A DNA stretch of 64,000 nt from Planctomycetota bacterium (GTDB lineage Bacteria; Planctomycetota; UBA1135; UBA2386): contig JACKIB010000009.1 of assembly GCA_020638695.1 (NCBI GenBank), forward strand, positions 161,118 to 225,117, given 5' to 3'. Both the position numbers and the translations under genes were made by a program. Position 1 is the first letter of the stretch, and every line of letters starts with the position of its first letter. The notes under the pieces are model-generated. The model saw only the letters and a list, made by a program, of their open reading frames with translations. It was not told the origin of the DNA and did no database searches. Below are positions 37,189 to 47,894 of this stretch, piece after piece.

Positions 37189-38487
37189 ATGCAGTTCTTG
37201 CGCAACATCGTCGACAAGACGCGCCGGCTCTACCATCCGCCGGGTTCCAAGCTGCACAAGCTGTGGCCGCTGTTCGACGCGAACGAGACGTTCCTGTTCG
37301 CCCCGGACACCAAGGCCCAACGGACCGGCCCACACGTCCGCGACTACGCCGACCTGAAGCGGACCATGGTCATGGTGATCTTCGCCATGCTGCCGTGTCT
37401 GTTGTTCAGCTTCTACAACGTCGGTTACCAGCACTTCCTGGCGTTCCAAGGGATGGAGCCACGGCCGAGCTACGAACTCGGGTGGCTGCAGAGTCTGCTC
37501 GGCGCGACCCCCGATCTCGCGAACGTGACGTTCTGGGACCGGGTGGTGTTCGGCCTGCAGCGGATGATCCCGATCCTGATCGTCAGTTACGCGGTCGGGC
37601 TCGGCATCGAGGTCGGCTTCGCGATCCTGCGCAAGGAGGAGGTCAGCGAGGGCTACCTGGTCACCGGCATGCTGGTGGCGCTGATCGTGCCGGCGTCGAT
37701 CCCGCTGTGGCAGCTGGCGGTCGGTGTGGCGTTCTCGGTGGTCCTCTGCAAGGAGGTGTTCGGCGGCACCGGGATGAACATCTTCAACCCCGCCTTGATG
37801 GTGCGCGCGTTCCTGTTCTTCGCCTACGCCGGGCAGATGAGCGGCTCCAAGGTCTGGGTCGCCGGCAACCACACCGCGGGGATGATCGACGGCTACTCCG
37901 GTGCCACGCCGCTGGCTGCAGCGGCAAACGCCAAGTTGACGCAGGCGAACCTCGACCCGACCGGAACGGTCGCCAGCGCCCAGGACGCGATCGTCGACGC
38001 AACCGGCAAGGTGGCGCTGGGTTGGTGGGACTTGTTCGTCGGGCTGTGCCCGGGCAGTGCCGGTGAGACCAGCGCACTGTGCTGTCTGTTGGGCGCGCTG
38101 CTGCTGGTGATCACCGGCATCGGATCGTGGCGCATCATGGTCGCCGGTGTCGTCGGGTTGTTCGCCGCCGGTTGGGCGATGAACGCCGGGCTCGGGCACC
38201 TCGACGGGCTGGGCAGTCTGCCGCCGCACTACCACTTGGTGATGGGCGGCTTCGCATTCGGCATCGTGTTCATGGCCACCGATCCGGTGTCGAGCCCGGA
38301 GACCAACACCGGCAAGTGGGTCTACGGGATCCTGATCGGCGTGATGACGGTCATCGTCCGCGCGGTCAACCCGGCGTACCCCGAGGGTGCGATGCTGGCG
38401 ATCCTTCTGCTCAACGCTTTTGCCCCGACCATCGACCACTTCGTGGTGGCTTCCAACATCCGCCGGAGGCTCGCGCGCCATGGATAA
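37189..38487 (+). CDS. nqrB: Na+-translocating NADH:quinone reductase subunit B
   Basis: The 432-residue integral membrane subunit carries covalent FMN and a riboflavin. The flavinylation motif DGYSGAT is present, with Thr240 the FMN-attachment residue transferred by ApbE. About ten membrane helices follow the RnfD/NqrB pattern, with 'MVMVIFAMLPCLLFSFYNVG', 'GYLVTGMLVALIVPASIPLW', 'FGGTGMNIFNPALMVRAFLF' and 'YHLVMGGFAFGIVFMATDPV'. Together with NqrD and NqrE it forms the Na+ channel and quinone site. Its stop overlaps the nqrC start by eight bases. Confidence 0.97.
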   Translation: MQFLRNIVDKTRRLYHPPGSKLHKLWPLFDANETFLFAPDTKAQRTGPHVRDYADLKRTMVMVIFAMLPCLLFSFYNVGYQHFLAFQGMEPRPSYELGWLQSLLGATPDLANVTFWDRVVFGLQRMIPILIVSYAVGLGIEVGFAILRKEEVSEGYLVTGMLVALIVPASIPLWQLAVGVAFSVVLCKEVFGGTGMNIFNPALMVRAFLFFAYAGQMSGSKVWVAGNHTAGMIDGYSGATPLAAAANAKLTQANLDPTGTVASAQDAIVDATGKVALGWWDLFVGLCPGSAGETSALCCLLGALLLVITGIGSWRIMVAGVVGLFAAGWAMNAGLGHLDGLGSLPPHYHLVMGGFAFGIVFMATDPVSSPETNTGKWVYGILIGVMTVIVRAVNPAYPEGAMLAILLLNAFAPTIDHFVVASNIRRRLARHG

Positions 38488-39265
38488 GAACAGCGGCGTC
38501 TACGTGCTGGGGTTCGCCGGCGCGGTGTGCGTGGTCATGGCCGCCGGCCTGGCCGCGACGTTCAACGGCCTGAAGACGCGGATCGACAAGAACGTGCTGT
38601 TCGACAAGCAGCGCAACGTGCTGATCGCCTGCGGGCTGTACGACCCCGCATCGCCCAAGTCGCAAGCGGACCTCGAGGACCTGTTCAAGAAGCGGGTGGA
38701 GGTGAAGGTGCTGGAGTTCTTCACCTCCGAGGTGAAGACGGAGTACCGCGAACGGGGCGAGAAGAAGACTCGCACCGAGCAGAAGATCACCCGCGCCGAA
38801 GAGACCAAGCTTTCGCTCGCCGAGATGGCGAAAGCCAAGCGCTCGGAGCCGAACCGCAAGCTCGGCGAGATGTACCTCGCCAAGGGCGACGATGGGCGGC
38901 GGCTGTACTGCCTGCCGATCTCCGGCTACGGGCTGTGGAGCACGCTGTACGGCTTCCTGGCGCTCGAGTCCGACCGCAACACGGTTGTCGGGATCACCTT
39001 CTACAAGCACGGCGAGACTCCGGGTCTCGGCGGCGAGGTGGAGAAGCCCTGGTGGCAGAAGAACTGGAAGGGGCGCACCACCCACGACACGAGCGGCAAC
39101 CTGGTCGGGATCACCGTGCTCAAGGGTCAGGGCAACGACCTGTCCTCCCAGCCACACGCGGTCGACGGCATCTCCGGTGCGACCATCACGTCCAACGGCG
39201 TGAGCAAGTTCGTGCGCGCCGACCTGCGCCGCTACGAGCCGTACTTCAAGTCCCTGAACAAGTAG
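38480..39265 (+). CDS. nqrC: Na+-translocating NADH:quinone reductase subunit C
   Basis: The 261-residue protein has one N-terminal membrane helix (GVYVLGFAGAVCVVMAAGLA) and a periplasmic FMN-binding domain. The covalent FMN site is in 'DGISGATITSNGV', with Thr235. The preceding 'LWSTLYGFLALESDRNTVVG' and 'FYKHGETPGLGGEVEKPWW' match the FMN-bind domain. An inserted Lys/Glu-rich segment (about 73-125) is longer than in the well-studied gamma-proteobacterial proteins. It is encoded with an 8-base overlap with nqrB. Confidence 0.95.
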   Translation: MDKNSGVYVLGFAGAVCVVMAAGLAATFNGLKTRIDKNVLFDKQRNVLIACGLYDPASPKSQADLEDLFKKRVEVKVLEFFTSEVKTEYRERGEKKTRTEQKITRAEETKLSLAEMAKAKRSEPNRKLGEMYLAKGDDGRRLYCLPISGYGLWSTLYGFLALESDRNTVVGITFYKHGETPGLGGEVEKPWWQKNWKGRTTHDTSGNLVGITVLKGQGNDLSSQPHAVDGISGATITSNGVSKFVRADLRRYEPYFKSLNK

Positions 39266-39320
39266 TCGACCCGCACCCGCCGGCAGCAGTCGTCATACCG
39301 CAACCACGAACACCACGACC

Positions 39321-39998
39321 ATGACCGCCACGCTCGATGCACCTCCGGTCGCCGAGAAGCCACCGCTGTTCGGCAAGAAGGAGAAGCGCGCCGTCCTCGA
39401 TCCGCTGTGGGACAACAACCCGATTGCGTTGCAGGTGCTCGGCATCTGCTCCGCGCTGGCGGTGACGATCAAGGTGCAGCAGACGTTGATCATGTGCGCC
39501 GCGGTGATCGCGGTGGTCAGCATGACCAACACGATCATCTCCCTGCTGCGCAAGATGATCCCCAACAACATCCGGATCATCGTCCAGCTGGTAGTGATCA
39601 GCAGCGTCGTGACGATCGTCAGCTTGTTCCTGCAGGCGTACGTGTTCGACGCCAGCAAGCAGTTGTCCGTGTTCGTCGGTCTGATCGTGACCAACTGCAT
39701 CGTGATGGGGCGCGCCGAGGCGTTCGCGATGGCGAACGGACCGTTCCGCAGCTTCCTCGACGGCTTCGGCAACGCGGTGGGTTACGCCTGGATCCTGCTG
39801 GTCGTCTCGGTGCTGCGCGAGGTGCTCGGTGCCGGCACGATCCTCGGTGCGCGGGTGATCCCGCAGTCGTGGTATCTCGAACACGGCGGTTGGTACGTGA
39901 ACAACGGTCTGATGGTGCTGGCGCCCGGCGCGTTCTTGCTGCTCGGGATCATCATCTGGGTTCAGCGCTCGATCTCGGGCTACTCGGAGGCGCACTGA
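39321..39998 (+). CDS. nqrD: Na+-translocating NADH:quinone reductase subunit D
   Basis: The 225-residue polytopic subunit has about six membrane helices. Cys43 (GICSALAVT) and Cys126 (VTNCIVMGRAEAF) correspond to the family's conserved Cys pair that, with two from NqrE, binds iron within the membrane. 'GNAVGYAWILLVVSVLREVL' and 'LGAGTIL' are typical. The N-terminus of about 28 residues (LDAPPVAEKPPLFGKKEKRA) is longer than usual and charged. Its stop and the ATG of nqrE overlap (TGATG). Confidence 0.95.
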   Translation: MTATLDAPPVAEKPPLFGKKEKRAVLDPLWDNNPIALQVLGICSALAVTIKVQQTLIMCAAVIAVVSMTNTIISLLRKMIPNNIRIIVQLVVISSVVTIVSLFLQAYVFDASKQLSVFVGLIVTNCIVMGRAEAFAMANGPFRSFLDGFGNAVGYAWILLVVSVLREVLGAGTILGARVIPQSWYLEHGGWYVNNGLMVLAPGAFLLLGIIIWVQRSISGYSEAH

Positions 39999-40627
39999 TG
40001 CTCGCCCAATCGGTCAGCGAACTGATCAGCCTCGCGATCAAGTCGATCTTCGTCGAGAACATCCTGTTGGCGTTCTTCCTGGGGATGTGCTCCTACCTGG
40101 CGGTGTCCAAGCGCGTGGATACCGCGATCGGGCTGGGGATCGCGGTGACGTTCGTGCTGACGATCACCGCGCCGGTCAACTGGTTCATCCACAACTACAT
40201 CCTGCGCCAGGGCGCGATGTCGTGGCTCGGTGACAGCTTCAAGGATCTCGACATGAGCTACCTCGGGCTGATCTTCTTCATCGGTGTGATCGCGGCGCTC
40301 GTGCAGATCGTCGAGATGGCGATCGACAAGTTCAGCCCGAAGCTCTACGCGGCGCTCGGCATCTTCCTGCCACTCATCGCGGTGAACTGCGCGATCCTCG
40401 GCGCCACCCTGTTCCTGGTCGAGCGCGACTACACGCTGGCCCAGTCGGCAGTGTTCGGCTTCGGATCGGGGCTCGGCTGGTTCCTGGCGATCGTCAGCAT
40501 GGCGGCGATCCGCATGAAGCTGCGCACCGCACACATCCCCAAGCCGCTGCGCGGCCTCGGTATCACCTTCATCGTCACCGGTCTGATCGCCATGTCGTTC
40601 ATGACCTTCAGCGGAATTCAGCTCTGA
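39998..40627 (+). CDS. nqrE: Na+-translocating NADH:quinone reductase subunit E
   Basis: The 209-residue polytopic subunit resembles NqrD. Cys31 (LGMCSYLAVS) and Cys131 (AVNCAILG) complete the membrane iron site. The hydrophobic pattern 'FVENILLAFFLG' and 'VDTAIGLGIAVTFVLTITAP' is standard, as is the end 'KPLRGLGITFIVTGLIAMSF'. It starts at 39998 within the nqrD stop region and is followed by nqrF after six bases. Confidence 0.96.
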   Translation: MLAQSVSELISLAIKSIFVENILLAFFLGMCSYLAVSKRVDTAIGLGIAVTFVLTITAPVNWFIHNYILRQGAMSWLGDSFKDLDMSYLGLIFFIGVIAALVQIVEMAIDKFSPKLYAALGIFLPLIAVNCAILGATLFLVERDYTLAQSAVFGFGSGLGWFLAIVSMAAIRMKLRTAHIPKPLRGLGITFIVTGLIAMSFMTFSGIQL

Positions 40628-40633
40628 CCTGCG

Positions 40634-41872
40634 ATGGGATTCTTCGGCTCGGTATTGGTCGGTGTGGTGTGCCTCACCGTCGTCGTCCTGGCGCTGATCT
40701 TCGTGCTGCTGTTCGCGGAGAGCAAGCTGGTCAACAAGGGCCTGTGCAAGATCGAGATCAACGGTGATCCCGAGCGTTCGCCCTCGGTGCCCGGCGGTGG
40801 CACGTTGCTGGGGGTGCTCGGCGGCCAGAGCATCTTCTTGCCCTCGGCGTGCGGCGGCGGCGGTACCTGTGCGATGTGCAAGTGCCAGGTGTTCGAGGGC
40901 GGCGGGGACATCCTGCCTACCGAGCTGACCCACATCTCGCGCACCGAGGCGAAGGAGGGTTGGCGCCTCGCCTGTCAGGTCAAGGTCAAGCAGGACATGA
41001 AGATCCAGGTCCCGGACGAGGTGTTCGGGATCAAGAAGTGGGAGTGCACGGTCGCGTCCAACGACAACGTGGCGACGTTCATCAAGGAGTTCGTCGTCAA
41101 CCTCCCGCCGGGCGAGATCCTGCACTTCGAGTCGGGCGGCTACATCCAGATCGACGTGCCGAAGTACAAGAACATCCGGTTCAAGGACTTCGAGGTGGAC
41201 CCCAAGTACCACGAGGACTGGGACAAGTACAAGATCTGGGACTACGTCGCCAACAACGACGAAGAGTGCTTCCGCGCCTACTCGATGGCGAACCACCCCG
41301 CGGAGGGCAACCGGATCATGCTCAACATCCGGATCGCCACCCCGCCACCGCGCACCGAGGGGATCCCGCCTGGCATCTGCTCGAGCTACGTGTTCAGCCG
41401 CAAGCCCGGCGACAAGGTGACGATCTCCGGGCCGTACGGCGAGTTCTTCATCCAGGACACCCAGCGCGAGATGGTCTACATCGGCGGTGGCGCGGGTATG
41501 GCGCCGCTGCGCTCGCACATCTTCCACCTGTTCCACACCCTCAAGACCAAGCGCACGGTCAGCTACTGGTACGGGGCGCGCAGCAAGCGCGAGATGTTCT
41601 ACACCGAGGAGTTCGAGGCCATCGAGAAGGACTTCCCGAACTTCAAGTACAACGTCGCGCTGTCGGACGCGCTGCCGGAGGACAAGTGGACCGGCTACAC
41701 CGGCTTCATTCACCAGGTGGTGTTCGACAACTACCTGAAGAACCACCCGGACGTCGACAACATCGAGTTCTACCTGTGTGGTCCGCCGATGATGAACAGC
41801 GCCGTGCAGAAGATGCTGGACGATCTCGGCGTCGAGAAGGACATGATCCGCTTCGACGACTTCGGCGGGTAG
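40634..41872 (+). CDS. nqrF: Na+-translocating NADH:quinone reductase subunit F
   Basis: The 412-residue subunit is the NADH dehydrogenase entry module. It has an N-terminal membrane anchor (VVCLTVVVLALIFVLLF), a [2Fe-2S] ferredoxin domain with Cys73, Cys79, Cys82 and Cys114 (SACGGGGTCAMCKCQV; RLACQVKVK), an FAD-binding domain with 'FRAYSMANHPAE', and a C-terminal NAD-binding domain with 'VYIGGGAGMAPLRSH' and 'FYLCGPPMMNSAVQKML'. Electrons pass from NADH through FAD and the iron-sulfur centre to NqrC/NqrB. The stop at 41872 is 23 bases before apbE. Confidence 0.97.
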   Translation: MGFFGSVLVGVVCLTVVVLALIFVLLFAESKLVNKGLCKIEINGDPERSPSVPGGGTLLGVLGGQSIFLPSACGGGGTCAMCKCQVFEGGGDILPTELTHISRTEAKEGWRLACQVKVKQDMKIQVPDEVFGIKKWECTVASNDNVATFIKEFVVNLPPGEILHFESGGYIQIDVPKYKNIRFKDFEVDPKYHEDWDKYKIWDYVANNDEECFRAYSMANHPAEGNRIMLNIRIATPPPRTEGIPPGICSSYVFSRKPGDKVTISGPYGEFFIQDTQREMVYIGGGAGMAPLRSHIFHLFHTLKTKRTVSYWYGARSKREMFYTEEFEAIEKDFPNFKYNVALSDALPEDKWTGYTGFIHQVVFDNYLKNHPDVDNIEFYLCGPPMMNSAVQKMLDDLGVEKDMIRFDDFGG

Positions 41873-41895
41873 CCAAGGCGCGCCGGCTGCCGGCC

Positions 41896-42939
41896 ATGTG
41901 CGCCAACTTGCCGACTCTGTCCCCGCAGCCGATCGGGCGGCTGCGTCGCGCGTTGCTGGTCGCCGGCCTGCTCGCCGCAGCGAGCTGTCAGCACCCGGTC
42001 GCCCTGCACACACTTCGTGGCAAGGCGATGGGCACCGCCTACACGATCAAGTTCGCGCGCGCCGGAGCGACTGACGCCGGCGGGGTCCACGCTGCGATCA
42101 CTGCCGAGCTGCGCCGGTTCGACAAGGTGTTCAGCACCTACGACCCGAGCAGCGAGATCTCGCGGTTCAACCGCCACCAGAGCCTGGCGCCGTTTCCCGG
42201 CTCCGCGGAATTCATCGAGTTGGTGGAACGCGCCCTGCAGATCGCCGAGCGCACGGAGGGTGCGTTCGATCCGACCGTCGCCCCCGTGCTGCGGCTGTAC
42301 GGTTTCGGTCCGGGAGCGCAGAAGCCGGCTGCGTTGCCGAGCGATGCCGAGCTCGAGCGCGCGCGGGTGCACACCGGCTGGTCGAAGTTGAAGGTCGACT
42401 CCGGTCGACTGGTGAAGCAGCACCCACGGCTGGAGCTGGATCTCAACGCACTGGCCAAGGGCGCGGGCGTCGATCGCGTCGCCGGCGTGCTCGACCAGCT
42501 CGGGGTGCGTTCCTACATGGTCGAGATCGGCGGCGAAGTTCGCTGCCGCGGCCGCAAGCCGGACGGCAGCGCGTGGGTCCTCGGGGTCGCCGACCCGAAG
42601 CACCCCGGTGAGCCCGAGATCGTCGACCGGGTGGAGGTGCTCGATCAGGCCATGGCGACCAGCGGCGACTACCTGCAGTTCCGCGACATCGCCGGGGTGC
42701 GGGTGCCGCACATCGTCGACCCGCGAACCGGTCGCGCGCCGCGTCACCACGTGGTCAGTGCGACCGTGCTGGCCCCCAATTGCGAACTCGCCGACGCCTT
42801 GGCCACTGCGCTCATGGTGCTCGATCCGGCGCACGGCCAGCGCGTGCTGGAAGGCTACGGGTCGGCCGTCCACGCTCTGGTGTTGGTGTCCGACGGCAAG
42901 CAGTTCACCCGCCACCTCTACCGCTGGGGTGTGCGGTAG
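41896..42939 (+). CDS. apbE: FAD:protein FMN transferase lipoprotein
   Basis: The 347-residue enzyme attaches FMN from FAD to the Thr of NqrB and NqrC. The signal 'LRRALLVAGLLAAASC' has a lipobox with Cys31, so it is exported and lipid-anchored as is usual for ApbE. Conserved motifs are 'GKAMGTAYTIKFAR', 'FDKVFSTYDPSSEISRFN', 'ELDLNALAKGAGVDRV', 'YMVEIGGEVRCRGRKPDG', 'MATSGDYLQF' and 'HIVDPRTGRAPRHHV', containing the FAD- and Mg-binding residues. It ends only three bases before the convergent gene at 42943. Placement after nqrF ties it to maturation of this complex. Confidence 0.95.
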   Translation: MCANLPTLSPQPIGRLRRALLVAGLLAAASCQHPVALHTLRGKAMGTAYTIKFARAGATDAGGVHAAITAELRRFDKVFSTYDPSSEISRFNRHQSLAPFPGSAEFIELVERALQIAERTEGAFDPTVAPVLRLYGFGPGAQKPAALPSDAELERARVHTGWSKLKVDSGRLVKQHPRLELDLNALAKGAGVDRVAGVLDQLGVRSYMVEIGGEVRCRGRKPDGSAWVLGVADPKHPGEPEIVDRVEVLDQAMATSGDYLQFRDIAGVRVPHIVDPRTGRAPRHHVVSATVLAPNCELADALATALMVLDPAHGQRVLEGYGSAVHALVLVSDGKQFTRHLYRWGVR

Positions 42940-42942
42940 CCT

Positions 42943-44541
42943 TCAGTCGCGTTCCCAGCGCAGGCCCGAGCGTTCGAGCGTCACCGAGGAATCGGAGACC
43001 CGGTAGTCGCCCAGGCTCTGCCAGCTCATGCTGCCCGCGGCGCGCAGCTGTAGCTCCCCGTGTGCCGTGCGCCACCGGCCGGTCTCCGCCGGACGGCGCG
43101 TGCCCATGCGGTAGGTTCCATCGGCGCGCAGAAGGTCGTGTTCGCTCCCGGACCAACCCGCCGGCCGCCAGGTGCCGACCAGACGCGGATCGGTCGGATA
43201 GCGGATCGCGTGGTCGCGGAACAAACTCAACCGATGGGTCTCGAGGAATGCGAGCTTGCGGCTGAGGTCGTCAGTCCGTTCGCGCGCGTCGACCAGCCCT
43301 TCGGGATGGATCGAGCTGCGGGCCGCGGCGTCGGCCGCGGCGATGCTGCCGCCATCGAGGAAGGCGTCGCGCCAGGCGAGCTTGGTGTCGTGAAAGGCGG
43401 CCGCCGCCGCGTTGGTCTGTTCCAGCGAGCCGACGGAGCCCAGCACGTGCAGGCCGAGGGTCAGGCCGAGCACCGGGAATCGGATGCGCGGCGGAAGCTG
43501 CGTGGCCTGCAGGTACAGGCCGAAGAACAACGGGATCAACAGCGGGACGTAGCGCGACACCATGCCGGCGTCGACGCCGAGCGACATCCTGCCGATCGCC
43601 ACGTTCGCGCAGAACAACAGCGAGAACCCGGTGGTCAGCAACACCGCGGTGCCCGGGCGGGAGTACTCGGTTGCGGATGAGCGAACCAGCGCTCGGGCCT
43701 GCACGGTGACGGTCCACACCGCGGCGGCAAGCAACACGAGTCCGATCCCATCGGCAGCCGCGCCGCGGACACCGACCACGTTCGCCAGCGCGCGCGCGAT
43801 CAGCAGCGGGTAGCGCGGCCAGTTCGGATCCGGGAAGCGGAACTCCGGCACCGCCGGTGCGAACTCGTAACCCAGCAGGAACGACCCCGCGATCGCCCCG
43901 GCGCACAGTGATGCCACGCAGCCGTGTACGACCCCGCGCGCATCGCGTCGCCTCGTGTCGCGGATGAGCTCGAGCAGAAGGATCCCCACGACCGCCACAC
44001 CTGCGAACACGCCGAACCCGGTGAACACCAACGCGAACTCGAGCCCCAACACCGCTGGGTAGCGCCAGCGCCCGCGGATCGAGAACGCTCGTGCGAGCAC
44101 GATCAACAACAGCAGCGGTACCACGCCGTGCGCCGGGTTCGGAACTCCGGTCACGGCTTCCCATTGCAGGGGCGTGAGGAACAGCAGCGGAATCACCGCA
44201 TCCGTCCAGGCGAAGCGGCCACGCACGCGCCGCGTGAGCAGCAGCGCCACGGCGCACGCCAGGCATGACACGACACCGATCGCGAACGACTCGGCGCGCA
44301 GGTTCAAGTCGGTCGCCGCGGCCACTGCCTTGGTCAGCAGCGCACCAAGCCCCTGGCGGTGTGGGCCGTACTGACACACGAACAGCTCGAGCGGGCCGGC
44401 GCCGGTCAGCACCGGCGTCAACGTGTACCACTGGTCGGAGAATGGTAGATCCACTGCGTGGCGGTCGATCCGGCTGAACAGCAGGATCGCCATCAGCGCG
44501 AACACCGGCACGAAGCAGAGCCCGGACAGTGCCTTGCCCAT
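42943..44541 (-). CDS. Polytopic membrane protein of unknown function
   Basis: The 532-residue protein has about nine to ten membrane helices in residues 1-390, starting 'GLCFVPVFALMAILLFS'. An early external loop has 'LPFSDQWYTLTPVL', with an Asp that might be equivalent to the catalytic acid of GT-C glycosyltransferases, and 'YGPHRQGLGALLTKAV'. The C-terminal 130 residues are soluble, ending 'SSVTLERSGLRWERD', probably a small beta domain (lipocalin-like: 'VGTWRPAGWSGSEHDLLRAD', 'AETGRWRTAHGEL'). I do not recognise a named family. It is convergent with apbE; the upstream gap contains remnants of elements A and B. Confidence 0.7.
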   Translation of the reverse strand: MGKALSGLCFVPVFALMAILLFSRIDRHAVDLPFSDQWYTLTPVLTGAGPLELFVCQYGPHRQGLGALLTKAVAAATDLNLRAESFAIGVVSCLACAVALLLTRRVRGRFAWTDAVIPLLFLTPLQWEAVTGVPNPAHGVVPLLLLIVLARAFSIRGRWRYPAVLGLEFALVFTGFGVFAGVAVVGILLLELIRDTRRRDARGVVHGCVASLCAGAIAGSFLLGYEFAPAVPEFRFPDPNWPRYPLLIARALANVVGVRGAAADGIGLVLLAAAVWTVTVQARALVRSSATEYSRPGTAVLLTTGFSLLFCANVAIGRMSLGVDAGMVSRYVPLLIPLFFGLYLQATQLPPRIRFPVLGLTLGLHVLGSVGSLEQTNAAAAAFHDTKLAWRDAFLDGGSIAAADAAARSSIHPEGLVDARERTDDLSRKLAFLETHRLSLFRDHAIRYPTDPRLVGTWRPAGWSGSEHDLLRADGTYRMGTRRPAETGRWRTAHGELQLRAAGSMSWQSLGDYRVSDSSVTLERSGLRWERD

Positions 44542-44567
44542 GCCCAGACATCATCGCGGAATTGCAG

Positions 44568-44637
44568 TTCTGTGGGGCAGACTCCTGGCCGGGACTGCTC
44601 ATGGGCAGCGTCGCGAGATCGCGGCAGCTCGGTCGTG
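44568..44637. repeat. Fused remnants of CTAG elements B and A
   Basis: TTCTGTGGGGCAGACTCCTG is the end of element B; it runs directly into GGGACTGCTCATGGGCAGCG and a shortened element A (CGGCAGCTCGGTCGTG). The order is that of 14320-14665, with most of both interiors deleted. Confidence 0.6.
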
Positions 44638-44776
44638 TCGCCGAGCTCGTCGACCTGGCGGTACCCGGGGCGCTCTGATCGCGTGGCCACGCTTCGTCGA
44701 CGCGGTCCTCGGCGTGACGCGGCTTGCGGGCGTTGCTCGGGAGGCGCGGAGTCGGCGCCGTCGATACGATCGGGCG

Positions 44777-45292
44777 GTGGCCGCCCCCTTCCCAGCTTGT
44801 CCCGCGCCAGATTCCGTCGACGCCTTCGCTTGTGCTGCCGCGGAGTTCGTGGGCTGGTGCGAAGCCGCGGCGGGCGAACCGGAAGCCGAGGCGCACGCGG
44901 TGCTGCGTCACCTCGTGGACCTCTACTCCCTCGCCCTGCGGCTGCACATGCGCGACTGCGATCTCGAGCCCGAGCCCGTCGGACGCGCGGATGACGCCGC
45001 ATGGCGCGCCGTGTTCGAGCGCTGCGCGGCACTGCCCTTCTCCTGCTACGCATCCGTGTTCGACCCGCGAAGCGTGCGCACCGGGGCGGCCGAACTGGAC
45101 ATGGGTGACCTCGCCGACGATCTCGCCGACATCTACCGCGACCTCACTTCCGGGCTGAGCCTGTACCGCGCCGGACACCGGGAGACGGCGGAGTGGGACT
45201 GGTGCGTCTCGTTCCGCAACCACTGGGGTCGCCATGCCACCGGGGCGTTGCGCGCGCTCCACTGCTGGGCGGCTGACGAAGCGGCCTGGTGA
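44777..45292 (+). CDS. DUF5063 family protein
   Basis: The 171-residue soluble protein has the DUF5063 signature: 'FACAAAEFVGWCEAAAG', 'HLVDLYSLALRLHMRDCDLE', 'SCYASVFDP', 'DMGDLADDLADIYRDLTSGL' and the end 'ETAEWDWCVSFRNHWGRHAT'. The domain's function is unknown. The GTG at 44777 starts the conserved region; upstream in-frame codons run into mobile-element remnants. It lies 49 bases before the first kinase-FGE gene and may be co-transcribed with that operon. Confidence 0.78.
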   Translation: MAAPFPACPAPDSVDAFACAAAEFVGWCEAAAGEPEAEAHAVLRHLVDLYSLALRLHMRDCDLEPEPVGRADDAAWRAVFERCAALPFSCYASVFDPRSVRTGAAELDMGDLADDLADIYRDLTSGLSLYRAGHRETAEWDWCVSFRNHWGRHATGALRALHCWAADEAAW

Positions 45293-45341
45293 GCCGAGGC
45301 AGGGGCTTCCGCTGCCGCGCCGGGTAGAGTGGGCGGTCGCC

Positions 45342-47880
<2,539 letters not shown>

Positions 47881-47894
<14 letters not shown>

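Noticed and set aside
35821..38481. Long minus-strand frame opposite nqrA and nqrB
   Set aside because: The plus-strand proteins are certain; the antisense product is His/Asp/Arg-rich without motif.
39980..42013. Long minus-strand frame opposite nqrE and nqrF
   Set aside because: Same reason: an antisense shadow of confidently identified genes.
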